Source: Candidatus Tectomicrobia bacterium | GTDB lineage: Bacteria; UBA8248 | Reading direction: 5' to 3' | Assembly (NCBI GenBank): GCA_016192135.1 | Contig: JACPUR010000017.1 | Location: 124,001 to 188,000 of the forward strand | DNA length: 64,000 nt | Part shown: positions 1-8,075 of the stretch, piece by piece | Layout: each line of letters begins with the position of its first letter | Position numbering within the stretch: the stretch's first letter is position 1 | Position numbers and translations under genes: made by a program | The notes under the pieces: generated by a model | What the model saw: only the letters and a program-made list of their open reading frames with translations | What the model was told of the DNA's origin: nothing | The model's database searches: none

Positions 1-87
1 GAGCGGGGGCTGCGCCACGCGGGGAAGTTTTCCTGGGCTCAGGCGGCCGAGGAAACCTTCCGCGTCTATCAGGATGCCCAGGGATGA
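1..87 (+). CDS. Glycosyltransferase, C-terminal end only (partial)
   Basis: Frame 1 is open from the first base to a TGA at 85-87 and encodes 28 residues ending KFSWAQAAEETFRVYQDAQG. The motif F-S-W-x-x-A-A-E-x-T-x-x-x-Y is the usual last helix of GT-B fold family 4/1 glycosyltransferases. Only this end is in the window, so substrate and role cannot be read. No downstream gene is close enough to suggest an operon. Confidence 0.6.
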   Translation, partial: ERGLRHAGKFSWAQAAEETFRVYQDAQG

Positions 88-139
88 CCGGAAAAAGAGG
101 TTATTCCATCGGCTAGTATGGGTGGGGTTGCATGAAATC

Positions 140-165
140 TCATCTTGAGACATGCTATAATATAC
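140..165 (+). promoter_or_regulatory. Possible sigma-70 -10 element (TATAAT)
   Basis: A perfect TATAAT lies at 156-161 in a locally AT-rich stretch about 50 bp before the start at 211. No good -35 hexamer sits 16-18 bp upstream, so this is only a candidate promoter for the small membrane protein that follows. Confidence 0.3.
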
Positions 166-210
166 GGAGGGCGATTTTCAGGTTTCGCCCGATTGTAACT
201 TGCGGTTGAG

Positions 211-504
211 ATGAGGCAACGTATCGATATGGACAGCATGCCGATGTCAGGCTTGGAATTCCTCCTCGTGCTCGCCCTCTTCGCGGTCGTCCTGTGGCCG
301 TCCAAGAAGGGGAAGGGGGTCTTCTCGCGCGCGGGCGGATGGCTCGCCCGAAGGCGTACCCTCGCGACCCGGATCAAGGCCGCCGAGGCTTCCCGCGCGG
401 CCGCGGCGGCACCGCCCCAGGAACCGGTGAAACCGGCCCCCGTCCCCGCCGTCCGCGTGGGCCGGGCGCGCCGGGCCTACGTGAGCACCGCCGGCCGGGC
501 CTGA
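211..504 (+). CDS. Small single-pass membrane protein, unknown; TatA/B-like layout
   Basis: A 97-residue protein with one hydrophobic segment at about residues 14-29, then P-S-K-K, a basic stretch that could form an amphipathic helix (GVFSRAGGWLARRR) and an Ala/Pro-rich tail. The order of membrane helix, Pro-Lys hinge, amphipathic helix and loose tail resembles TatA/TatB, but the usual FGPKKLP motif is not conserved, so I do not assign it. Start choice is uncertain: Met1, Met7, Met10 and Met12 are all possible and no strong ribosome-binding site decides. It stands alone and converges on the antiporter gene on the other strand. Confidence 0.5.
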   Translation: MRQRIDMDSMPMSGLEFLLVLALFAVVLWPSKKGKGVFSRAGGWLARRRTLATRIKAAEASRAAAAAPPQEPVKPAPVPAVRVGRARRAYVSTAGRA

Positions 505-528
505 TCGCTCTTCCCGCCGTCCCCTGGC

Positions 529-2292
529 TCAACCCTGCCAAGGCGCCTCCCGGGCCTTGCGGACCTCCTCGCGGATCCGCTCCTCGCTCGCGCCCACCTC
601 TTCGAGCAGAAGCCGCGCCATGGCCGCCGCGACCTCGGCCTCCTCGCTGCAGACGGTGGTGGCGCCCACCCGCTCCAGCCATGCCCTCTCCTGAATGTAG
701 TGGCTCCGCGCCAGTATCTTCAGGTCCGGGTTCAGATCGCGCGCCGTCATGATGATGGCGGCCCTCGATGAGCGGTCCGGCGTGGTCACGAGAAGGTATT
801 TCGACTTCTCGGTCCCCGCCCGCCTCAGGATCTCCCGCTGCGTGGCGTCCCCGTACACGGCGGGCTTCCCCTCCGCCCCGAGGGCCCGGACGGTGTCCAG
901 GTTCAGGTCCACGATGACGGGCTGGATGCCGAACTCCTCGAGGATGTGCGAGGCGGCCTGCCCCGTCGGGCCGTAGCCCACCACGATGGCGCGCGGCCGG
1001 GCCCCGTCGCCCGTGTCCAGATGGAGAAGGAGCTCCTTCATCTCGCGGTTCAGCGCCCGCCCCCGCGCCCGCGCCTTGCGGTTGAGCAGGCGCCACAGGC
1101 GCGGCCGCCGCTGGAGCCACCGCTCGACCGGGTCCACGGCGCGGAAGACGATGGGGTTGAGGGAGATGGAAACGAGGGCGCAGGCGACGAGGAGGCCCTG
1201 CCCCTCGGCGGGGAGAATCCGGAGGTCGCGGGCCAGGCCGGCCAGGATGAAGGAGAATTCCCCGATCTGGGCCAAGCCCAGCGCCACGACGAGCCCCGTC
1301 CGGACGGAGTAGCCCAGGGCCCAGACGATGATCAGGGCCGAGAGCGGCTTCACGATCAGGATGATGGCGAGAAGGCTGAACAGGTAGAGCGGCTGCTCCC
1401 ACACCACCTTCGGGTCGAACAGCATCCCCACCGAGACGAAAAACAGCACGGCGAAGGCGTCCCGCATGGGGAGGGCGTCGGCCGCCGCCTGATGGCTCAC
1501 CTCCGACTGGCCCGCCACCAGGCCCGCGATGAAGGCGCCCAGCGCCATGGACACCCCGAAGACGGCCGCCGAGCCCGTCGCGATGGCGATGGCGAGGGCC
1601 AGGACGGTCAGGGTGAAGAGCTCGCGGGAGCGCGCGTAGGCGACCTGCCTGAGGACCCACGGCACGACGCGCGCCCCCACCACGAGCACCAGGAGGCCCA
1701 GCGCCCCCACCTTCAGCGCCGTCAGGCCCAGCGAAGAGAACACGCTCTCGCCGCGCGCCGCCGCCCCGCCGAGGAAGCCCGCGGCGCTCGGAAGGATCAC
1801 GAGTACCAGCACGGTGAAGATGTCCTCCACGATCAGCCAGCCCACGGCGATGTGGCCATGGCTCGTCTGGAGGAGGTTGTTGTCGGCGAGGACGCGGGTG
1901 AGCACGACCGTGCTGGCCACCGCGAGCGCGAGGCCCATCGTCAGGCCGAAGCCGAACCCGTGGCCGAACGCCGCCGACGCCGCGAGCCCGAAGGCGGTCG
2001 CGGCGGCGATCTGCGCGACGGCCCCCGGCAGGGCGATGTTCCGGACGGCCAGCAGCTCCCTCAGGTGGAAGTGGAGCCCCACCCCGAACATCAGCAGGAT
2101 CACTCCGATCTCGGCGAACTGGGCCGACATCTTCGGATCGGCGACGAATCCCGGCGTCTGGGGGCCGAGGGCGATCCCGGCGAGAAGGTAGCCCGCGATG
2201 GGCGAGAGCCCCAGGCGCTGGGTCAGCAACCCGAGCGCGAGCGCGGCGACGAGGCTCACGGAAAGGTTGATCAGCAGGCTCAAGTCGTGCAC
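529..2292 (-). CDS. KefB/CPA2-type cation:proton antiporter with RCK (TrkA-N) domain
   Basis: This 587-residue protein has a roughly 400-residue membrane domain of the Na+/H+ exchanger (CPA2) family with about 12 helices, then a cytosolic Rossmann domain starting VVGYGPTGQAA, the NAD-binding glycine motif of TrkA-N/RCK domains. Such proteins exchange K+ or Na+ for protons across the inner membrane, with the RCK domain sensing nucleotide or redox state. I chose the GTG at 2290-2292 (VHDLSLLINLSVS) because the family begins directly with a membrane helix; the open frame runs 34 codons further upstream, but that stretch is arginine-rich and unlike the family. The C-terminal tail is rich in Glu and Arg. 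Ion specificity cannot be read from the sequence. Confidence 0.88.
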   Translation of the reverse strand: MHDLSLLINLSVSLVAALALGLLTQRLGLSPIAGYLLAGIALGPQTPGFVADPKMSAQFAEIGVILLMFGVGLHFHLRELLAVRNIALPGAVAQIAAATAFGLAASAAFGHGFGFGLTMGLALAVASTVVLTRVLADNNLLQTSHGHIAVGWLIVEDIFTVLVLVILPSAAGFLGGAAARGESVFSSLGLTALKVGALGLLVLVVGARVVPWVLRQVAYARSRELFTLTVLALAIAIATGSAAVFGVSMALGAFIAGLVAGQSEVSHQAAADALPMRDAFAVLFFVSVGMLFDPKVVWEQPLYLFSLLAIILIVKPLSALIIVWALGYSVRTGLVVALGLAQIGEFSFILAGLARDLRILPAEGQGLLVACALVSISLNPIVFRAVDPVERWLQRRPRLWRLLNRKARARGRALNREMKELLLHLDTGDGARPRAIVVGYGPTGQAASHILEEFGIQPVIVDLNLDTVRALGAEGKPAVYGDATQREILRRAGTEKSKYLLVTTPDRSSRAAIIMTARDLNPDLKILARSHYIQERAWLERVGATTVCSEEAEVAAAMARLLLEEVGASEERIREEVRKAREAPWQG

Positions 2293-2419
2293 GGGACGGA
2301 AAGCCCCCTTTCGGGCAGTTCCTGGCGATCGCGGGTGGCTTGGGATGCGCTCGCGGCGGCGGCCATCATAGAAGAAGCATGCGCGGGGGGCCACTTGCCC
2401 GGCGTGGCCGGTTGGGCCG

Positions 2420-3001
2420 CTATTTCCATCCCTCGAAGGGTCCCGGGTCCTCGTCGAGCCCCAGGTGATAGGCGCGGATGCGGTTCCACAGCCGGAGCTT
2501 GGACCAGTCCGGCGAGCGCGCGGGGCGGAGGTCGTCCGTGAGGCAGGGGTTGGGGAGGAAGAAGGTGATCATCTGCTCGCCCCGGCCGTTCCAGAGGCCG
2601 AGGCTGTAGCTCAGCGGGGCGTGCCCGGCGATGGGCGGATCGGAGAACGTTCGGACGAGGGCCGCCCGCCCGCAGCGCCGCCACGCGGCAAGCCCCGGCG
2701 GGCAGGGGCGCCGCCCGTCCCCCTTGTGCTCCCCGATGCAGAGGTGCAGGTGCCAGTCGCCGAAATCCACGGTGAGGTAGCCGTCCAGGTAGCCGACGCG
2801 CCTGGGCGGGTGGCCGGTGCGGCACTCGAAGACGGCGCCCTGGATGCAGGGGCCGAACACGATGTCCCGGTAGTGGTTCTCGAAGAGGTCGCGCAGGAGC
2901 GCCTCGAGCGGCTCCCGCTCCGGGGTGAACTCCCACACCGCGGCCAGCCCGCCGTCGGGCTGCCGCTCCTCGCGCCGGGTGACTGCGGGCGGGGCGGGCA
3001 T
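2420..3001 (-). CDS. Conserved protein of unknown function (DUF7676-like)
   Basis: A 193-residue soluble protein without signal peptide or membrane segment. Its core motifs are IVFGPCIQGAVFECR, GYLDGYLTVDFGDWHLHLCIGEHKG and a closing aromatic-rich stretch. The His-x-His (HLHLC) and Glu-His pair look like possible ligands, and I recall this pattern in the DUF7676 family; no function is known to me. The start at 3001 (MPAPPAVT) is set by AAGGAG eight bases upstream. A palindromic dispersed repeat separates it from tonB, so it is probably not part of the cobalamin operon although it shares its strand. Confidence 0.75.
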   Translation of the reverse strand: MPAPPAVTRREERQPDGGLAAVWEFTPEREPLEALLRDLFENHYRDIVFGPCIQGAVFECRTGHPPRRVGYLDGYLTVDFGDWHLHLCIGEHKGDGRRPCPPGLAAWRRCGRAALVRTFSDPPIAGHAPLSYSLGLWNGRGEQMITFFLPNPCLTDDLRPARSPDWSKLRLWNRIRAYHLGLDEDPGPFEGWK

Positions 3002-3037
3002 CGGGGACTCCTTATGCGCGTTGCGGATGAGGGTTTC

Positions 3038-3110
3038 GTAGGGGCGAACCTTGTGTCCGCCCCATGTATCACCCGCGCGTAAGGGCGATGACAAGCATCG
3101 CCCTTACGGA
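3038..3110. repeat. Dispersed palindromic repeat, family A (GTAGGGGCGA type)
   Basis: Starts GTAGGGGCGAACCTTGTGTC and includes GGGCGATGACAAGCATCGCCC, a near-perfect inverted repeat. Related copies recur in at least nine other intergenic gaps of this window. Confidence 0.75.
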
Positions 3111-3150
3111 CTGCTGGAGACTTCTGTAGGGAAACTAGCCGGATCTGCAG

Positions 3151-4032
3151 CTACCGCTCGGCTTCCCGGAGAGTATACCGGACGGGGAGCACCAGCGCAT
3201 GGCGGACGTGGGGGAGGGGCTGCGCCCGCCGGACGGCCTCGAGCGTCGCCTCGTCCAGCGCGGGGTGCCCCGAGGTCTCGCGGATGGCGAGGCCCTCCAC
3301 CCGGCCGTCGGGCCGGATGCGGAAGGCCACGACCGCCGTGCCCTCGACCCCCATGAGCCGGGCGGCCTCGGGATAGCGCTTGGCCCTCTCGATGCGCGCC
3401 ACGATCTGGGCGAGGCGCTCCCGCAGGAGCCGGGGCGAGAGCGTTTCCTCCCCGGGGAGGGGAGGAAGCGACGCCGTCCGGGAGCCTTCCGCCCGGGGCG
3501 CGGGGGCCGGGGATGCGGGCTTCGTTGCGGCCGGTGGGGGAGGGGATTCTTCTTTCGGTGGAGAGGTGGGCGCTTGGCCCGGACGGGCGAAGGGCTTCGC
3601 CTCCTGGGAAGGCGCCGGGGGGACTTGGCGCGGCGCGCGCCCGGCGGACGCGGCCTCGCGCGGCGGGATGACCTTCTTTTTCTCCGCTCGTGCACCCGGC
3701 GGCGGGACCGCGCGCTCCGGTGCCCGGGGTGCGGCGGTCCCCTGGGGCGCGGCCTGCCCGGGCGAAGAAGTTTGCCCGGGCGGTGGGAGAGGGGAGGGAG
3801 GCGTGCGGGGCTTGGGTTCGCGGATGGGCGCCGCCTCGGGGGCGGGCGCCTTCTCCTCCGGCGCGAGGCGCACCAGCCGGACGGGGTAGCCCGGCTCAGG
3901 CGCGCCCCCGGGGGGGAGGAGGGCCAGGCCCCCCAGCAGGCCCGCATGGACGGCGGCCGAGAGGAGCCAGTGGAGCTTCAGCCCCCCGCCCTTTCCCGCC
4001 GTCCGGTAGATGGTCCGCACCGTCTTGATCAT
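3151..4032 (-). CDS. tonB: TonB energy-transducing protein
   Basis: A 293-residue protein with TonB architecture: one N-terminal membrane anchor (about residues 20-40, LLSAAVHAGLLGGLALL), a long Pro/Lys/Ala-rich periplasmic linker (about 45-200) and a C-terminal TonB domain (about 205-290) with the typical YPEAARLMGVEGTAVVAFRI and a closing LPVRYTL strand. It would couple the ExbB/ExbD proton motor, not encoded here, to TonB-dependent receptors. It starts one base after the stop of the beta-propeller lipoprotein gene, so it is probably the last gene of the cobalamin operon. This suggests a TonB dedicated to the B12 receptor encoded upstream. Confidence 0.88.
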   Translation of the reverse strand: MIKTVRTIYRTAGKGGGLKLHWLLSAAVHAGLLGGLALLPPGGAPEPGYPVRLVRLAPEEKAPAPEAAPIREPKPRTPPSPLPPPGQTSSPGQAAPQGTAAPRAPERAVPPPGARAEKKKVIPPREAASAGRAPRQVPPAPSQEAKPFARPGQAPTSPPKEESPPPPAATKPASPAPAPRAEGSRTASLPPLPGEETLSPRLLRERLAQIVARIERAKRYPEAARLMGVEGTAVVAFRIRPDGRVEGLAIRETSGHPALDEATLEAVRRAQPLPHVRHALVLPVRYTLREAER

Positions 4033-4033
4033 G

Positions 4034-5671
4034 TCAGTAGAGGATGTGCAGGCGGCTCTTGCCCCGGGGAGGCCGCCCGTCCGGGATGGCCGCGGGGGAC
4101 TCCACCACGGCGATGAGGGAGCCGTCCGGGCTGATCGCCGCCTGATCGTAGGGGATGGGGCCCTCGGTGTGGTATTCGCCCGCGTAGGGGTTCCCCTCCC
4201 GCCTCGTGTCGAAGAGGACGAGGGCGTTCACATCCTCGCGGCGGAAGGCCCGGCTCTGGCTCAAGGGTACCGCGAGCCAGCGGCCGTCCGCCGAGAGGGC
4301 GAGGCCGTTCGGGCGGTTGGGGGCGGCCCAGCGGTGGCGCAGCCGCCCGTCCCAGCCGAAGAAGAGGAGCGTGTTGCTGTTCGGGTGAGGCTGATTCGTC
4401 GAGGCCCCCGCCGGCGCGGCCTGGAGGGGGACATATCCCCCGCCCAGGGAGAAGATGGCCAGCTCCCGCGTGGCCCCCAGCAATCCCGTCTCGGCCACCA
4501 CCGGGAAGCCCCCCGTCTGGACGGGCCCGCCCCGCGCCTCGGTCCAGCGCGCGCGGCCCCGCTCGATGATGTAGAGCCGGCCGTCCCCCGTCGAGGCGTT
4601 GACGGCGCCCCCGTCCGGGCGCACGGCCACGCTCCTCCAGGTGGTGACGCTCTTGAAGGGGGGGAGGGGCTCGAAGGGATGGCGCCAGCGCTCCTCCCCC
4701 GTCCCGAGGTCCACCGCGTAGAGCCCCGGCGGCATCGGGAGCCCCGGCTCCCAGTTCCGCGCCATGCCGAGCACGCCGACGGCCACGCGCGCCTTCTCAT
4801 CGTGGCTGAACCACGTCAGCGAGAGGGGCGCGGGCTTCTCGCGCGGCCATTTCCAGCGCAGGGCGCCCGTCCTCCCGTCGAAGCGGTAGAGGTGGGAGAG
4901 CTGGCGGACGGGCGATCCGGGGTCGGGATACCAGTTGTGGAGACCCCCCACGAGGAGATCGCCCTCCGGCGTCACGGCCATCCGGTAGGGGCCGGGGAAC
5001 TCCACCCAGGCGAGCTCGTTGCCCGGATCGCGGGGGCCGCCGCTCCCCAGGTCCTTCGAGAGGTCGTAGCGCCAGGCCTCCCGCCCGCCCGGAAGCTCCA
5101 CCGCCCGGATGCTCCCCTCCCGCGTCTGCTCTCCGATGAAGAGAACGCGCTCGTCCGGGGAGAAGGCGGCCGCCTTCGCCAAGCCCTCGGCCACGCGGCG
5201 CTCGAAGACCGTCTTCCCGGTCTCCACTTCCATCACCCGCACCTGTCCCCGCTGGTTCCCCAGGGCGAGGAGCCTCCCCGAGGGGCTGAAGAGGACGAAG
5301 GTGGACTCGCCGCTTCCCGCGTGGCCCGGGCCCGCGAGCATGCCCTCCAGCTCCACGACCCGCACCGGGACGGGGTCGGCCAGGGCGGGCGCGACGGCCT
5401 CCATCCGCTGCTTCCCATTCTCACCCCAGCGGAGGGTGCACGCTTCGCGCGGCTCCCAGCGGAAGGCGAGGAGGAGCTTTTCGCCCATGACGCGCGGGGC
5501 CGCGGCCTGAGCGGCCCTGCCGCCGCAGGAGACGGCTACCTGCTTCGCCTCGCCCGGGGGCACCCCCTCGATCACCCCGCCCAGGCGGGCGAAGGTGAAG
5601 CGGGGCGCCGCGGGCTCCGCGCCGCAGCCCGGGAGCAGGAGCGCGAGGGCGAGGGCGAGCCGGGCGGTCAT
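4034..5671 (-). CDS. PQQ/WD40-like beta-propeller lipoprotein
   Basis: A 545-residue protein with a lipoprotein signal (MTARLALALALLLPGCGAE, lipobox LPGC). The mature part contains repeated blades of the pattern h-h-x-P-D-G-x-x-h-h (FSPSGRLLALG, FSPDERVLFIG, LSADGRWLAVP, ISPDGSLIAVV) and PQQ-like phrases such as YAVDLGTGEERW, consistent with a seven- or eight-bladed propeller facing the periplasm. Function is unknown; propellers of this kind often mediate protein contacts. It overlaps the EcfT stop codon by one base and ends one base before tonB, so it sits firmly inside the cobalamin-uptake operon. That position suggests a scaffold between receptor, binding protein and ECF transporter, which is inference. 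Confidence 0.75.
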   Translation of the reverse strand: MTARLALALALLLPGCGAEPAAPRFTFARLGGVIEGVPPGEAKQVAVSCGGRAAQAAAPRVMGEKLLLAFRWEPREACTLRWGENGKQRMEAVAPALADPVPVRVVELEGMLAGPGHAGSGESTFVLFSPSGRLLALGNQRGQVRVMEVETGKTVFERRVAEGLAKAAAFSPDERVLFIGEQTREGSIRAVELPGGREAWRYDLSKDLGSGGPRDPGNELAWVEFPGPYRMAVTPEGDLLVGGLHNWYPDPGSPVRQLSHLYRFDGRTGALRWKWPREKPAPLSLTWFSHDEKARVAVGVLGMARNWEPGLPMPPGLYAVDLGTGEERWRHPFEPLPPFKSVTTWRSVAVRPDGGAVNASTGDGRLYIIERGRARWTEARGGPVQTGGFPVVAETGLLGATRELAIFSLGGGYVPLQAAPAGASTNQPHPNSNTLLFFGWDGRLRHRWAAPNRPNGLALSADGRWLAVPLSQSRAFRREDVNALVLFDTRREGNPYAGEYHTEGPIPYDQAAISPDGSLIAVVESPAAIPDGRPPRGKSRLHILY

Positions 5672-6534
5672 CAGATGGCCTCCCGCGTGAAGGTGTAAAG
5701 CGGCGCGAGGGCCGGGTGGTAGTAGAGGCCCGAGGCGTAGAGGAGGTAGAGCGCCTTGGCCGCCGCCACGGCGGCCGCTCCCAGCAGCGCCGCCGAGAGG
5801 ATGGCCCGCTCCCAGGCCTTCATGCGGAGGGGATGGAGGCTCGTGCGCCGCCGGGAGGGGTCGTAGCCCCGGCTGGCGGCCGCGAGGGCGGCGGTCTCGG
5901 CCCGCCGGATGGAGGCCGCCAGCACGGGCCGGGCGATGGAGAGCAGCGCCCGGAAGGCGTTCGCGCCGAGGCCGCCCCCGAGCCTCAGGCCGCGCATCCG
6001 CTGGGCGCGCAGGGCGATCCGGGCCTCCTCCGCCGTCACGGGCAGGAAGCGGATGGCCGCCGTCGCGCAGAAGGCCAGGGCGTGGGGCAGGCGCAGCGAG
6101 GAGAAGCCGGCGAGGAGGCCGCTCGGCTCCATCGTCCAGGCCGCCGCCAGCCCCGCGCTCAGGGTGGCCGCCAGGCGCAGGGACTGGACCGCGCCGTGGA
6201 CGATCCCTTCCCGGTAGATCGCGAGGCCGCCCGTGAGCGTCCCGATGAGGGGCGTATCGGGCGGCGCGAGGACGAAGAGGGCCGTGCGCGGGAGGTGGTT
6301 GTAGAAGATGGCCTGGGAGGCCATCAGGCTCCAGGCGGAGAGCCCCAGCGCGGCGGCCAGGAGGATGAGGGCCCGGAGGCCCGGGCAGGCGGCAAGGGCC
6401 CAGCCGAGACCGAGGGCGGCCAGCAGGGCGAGCGACGCGGCGTTGTCCAGCGCCACGGCCATTGTCCCGATGGCGAGGAGGCAGCCGGCCAGGAAGCGCG
6501 GGTCGCGGCCCGCGGCGCGCGCGGGGGAGATCAT
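5671..6534 (-). CDS. ecfT: ECF transporter T component (CbiQ/EcfT family permease)
   Basis: A 287-residue membrane protein with about six hydrophobic segments and a central cytosolic helical part. It carries two Ala-Arg-Gly type signatures, AQRMRG (about residue 180) and AAASRGYDP (about residue 220), the diagnostic EcfT coupling helices that contact the ATPases. T components link the S component to the ATPase pair in energy-coupling-factor importers. The start Met at 6534 overlaps the end of the ATPase gene by four bases (ATGA), showing translational coupling. The neighbours make cobalamin the likely substrate of the whole complex; CbiQ homologues also serve cobalt, so the family alone does not decide. 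Confidence 0.85.
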   Translation of the reverse strand: MISPARAAGRDPRFLAGCLLAIGTMAVALDNAASLALLAALGLGWALAACPGLRALILLAAALGLSAWSLMASQAIFYNHLPRTALFVLAPPDTPLIGTLTGGLAIYREGIVHGAVQSLRLAATLSAGLAAAWTMEPSGLLAGFSSLRLPHALAFCATAAIRFLPVTAEEARIALRAQRMRGLRLGGGLGANAFRALLSIARPVLAASIRRAETAALAAASRGYDPSRRRTSLHPLRMKAWERAILSAALLGAAAVAAAKALYLLYASGLYYHPALAPLYTFTREAI

Positions 6535-8075
6535 GGCGCCATCCTCGCGGGGGCGGGCTCGAGATCCTCGAGCGCGCCCTGCCCCGCCCCGGCCAGCACC
6601 CCGGCCGCCGGCCCCAGGGCGGCGGTCCTTCCCTCGCGCAGGACGAGCGCCCGGTCCGCGCACTGGAGGGCGGACCCGGTGTCGTGGGTGCAGAGGACGA
6701 TCCCGCGCTCCTCCGGCGCCTCGTCCACCCATCGGCGGAGGTCCGCGAGCAGGCGCTGGCGGAGGCCCCGGTCCAGGCCCGCCGTGGGCTCGTCCAGCAG
6801 AAGGACCCGGGGGGCGCAGGCCAGCAGCGCCGCGAGCGCCACCCTAAGCCTCTCCCCCCGGCTCACCGAAAAGGGGTTGCGGCCCGCCAGCGGGGCGAGC
6901 CCCACCCCCTCCAGGGCGCGCGCCACGGCCTCCCGGGCCTCGGCGGGGGGACGGCGGAGGAGCCTGGGCCCGAGCGCGACTTCGTCCCGGATGGTGCCCG
7001 CGCTGAGCATGAGGTCCGGGTTCTGGAAGAGGAAGCCCACTTTTCCGGTGAGGGAGGAGAGGGAGAGCCGGGGGCGGACTTGGCCGAACCACTCGATTTG
7101 GCCTTCCTGGGGGCGCAGGAGGCCCGCGAGGAGCCCGAGGAGGGTGCTCTTGCCGGCGCCGTTGGGGCCCATCAGGGCGAGGATCTCCCCGGCCCGCAGT
7201 TCGGCGGTGACATCATCGAGGGCCGGGGGACTCTCTTTCGCGTAGCGGTGGCACAGGCCCCGGAAGCGGACGAGGGCGGGCTTCTCCGCGCGGATGGAGA
7301 TAGGCGCCGCGTGAGGGGCGGGGAACTCGTCCCCCGGTGCCTCGAGGCCCAGCTCGCGGAGGAGGGGCATCGCCTCGCCGAAGCGCCCGCGCGGGAAGAC
7401 GCCCCGGATGGTTCCTTCCTCCAGGACGACCAGCCGGTCCGCGAGCGGGAGAACGCGCCCGACGCGGTGCTCCGCGATGAGGAGGGTGAGGCCCTGTTCC
7501 CCGCGCATGGCGGCGAGGGCGCGGAGGATTTCCCGGCTCGCGCGCCCGTCGAGCTGGCTCGTGGGCTCGTCCAGGGCGAGGACGCGGGGGTGAAGGGCGA
7601 GGGCGCTGGCGAGAGCCACTCGCTGTTTCTCCCCGCCCGAAAGCTCGGCGCACGGCGAGTGGCGCTTTGCGGAGGCCGAAGCGCGCGCGAGCGCCTCCTC
7701 CACGCGCTGCGCGATCACCCCGGGCGGCTCGGCCAGGTTCTCGGGGCCGAAGGCCACCTCGTCCTCCACCCGGCCGCAGAGGAGCTGGTCCTCGGGGTTC
7801 TGGAAGAGGAAGCCCACCGCCGAGCGCAGGGCGGGGGAGGGGATCGAGGCGGCGTCCCGCCCGCCGATTTCGATTCGGCCCTCGAGGCGGCCCGCGCTCT
7901 CGCGGGGAATGAGGCCGTTCGCCGTCTTGAGCAGGGTGCTCTTCCCGCAGCCGGTGGGACCGGTCAGGAGGACGCACTCCCCCTCGCGCGCCGCGAGGTC
8001 GATCCCCCGCAGGGCCTCCCGGGCCGCCCCGGCGTAGCGGAAGCGCACGCCGCTCCAGGAGATGGCGGGGGTCAT
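6531..8075 (-). CDS. ecfA: ECF transporter double ATPase (EcfA and EcfA' in one chain)
   Basis: This 514-residue protein contains two complete ABC ATPase domains. Domain 1 (about 3-240) has Walker A GPTGCGKST (39-47), signature LSGGEKQ and Walker B RVLALDEPTS. Domain 2 (about 265-495) has Walker A GPNGAGKST, a degenerate signature VSRGERLR and Walker B RVLLLDEPTAG. ECF transporters normally use two separate ATPases; here both are joined, as in YkoD-like proteins. The degenerate second signature implies one weaker ATP site, common in asymmetric ABC pairs. The start at 8075 overlaps the S-component gene by four bases. It powers uptake through EcfT and the S component. Confidence 0.9.
   Translation of the reverse strand: MTPAISWSGVRFRYAGAAREALRGIDLAAREGECVLLTGPTGCGKSTLLKTANGLIPRESAGRLEGRIEIGGRDAASIPSPALRSAVGFLFQNPEDQLLCGRVEDEVAFGPENLAEPPGVIAQRVEEALARASASAKRHSPCAELSGGEKQRVALASALALHPRVLALDEPTSQLDGRASREILRALAAMRGEQGLTLLIAEHRVGRVLPLADRLVVLEEGTIRGVFPRGRFGEAMPLLRELGLEAPGDEFPAPHAAPISIRAEKPALVRFRGLCHRYAKESPPALDDVTAELRAGEILALMGPNGAGKSTLLGLLAGLLRPQEGQIEWFGQVRPRLSLSSLTGKVGFLFQNPDLMLSAGTIRDEVALGPRLLRRPPAEAREAVARALEGVGLAPLAGRNPFSVSRGERLRVALAALLACAPRVLLLDEPTAGLDRGLRQRLLADLRRWVDEAPEERGIVLCTHDTGSALQCADRALVLREGRTAALGPAAGVLAGAGQGALEDLEPAPARMAP

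Noticed and set aside
946-2541. Long plus-strand frame opposite the KefB-type gene
   Set aside because: Low-complexity Arg/Gly/His-rich translation; the minus strand gives a recognisable antiporter.
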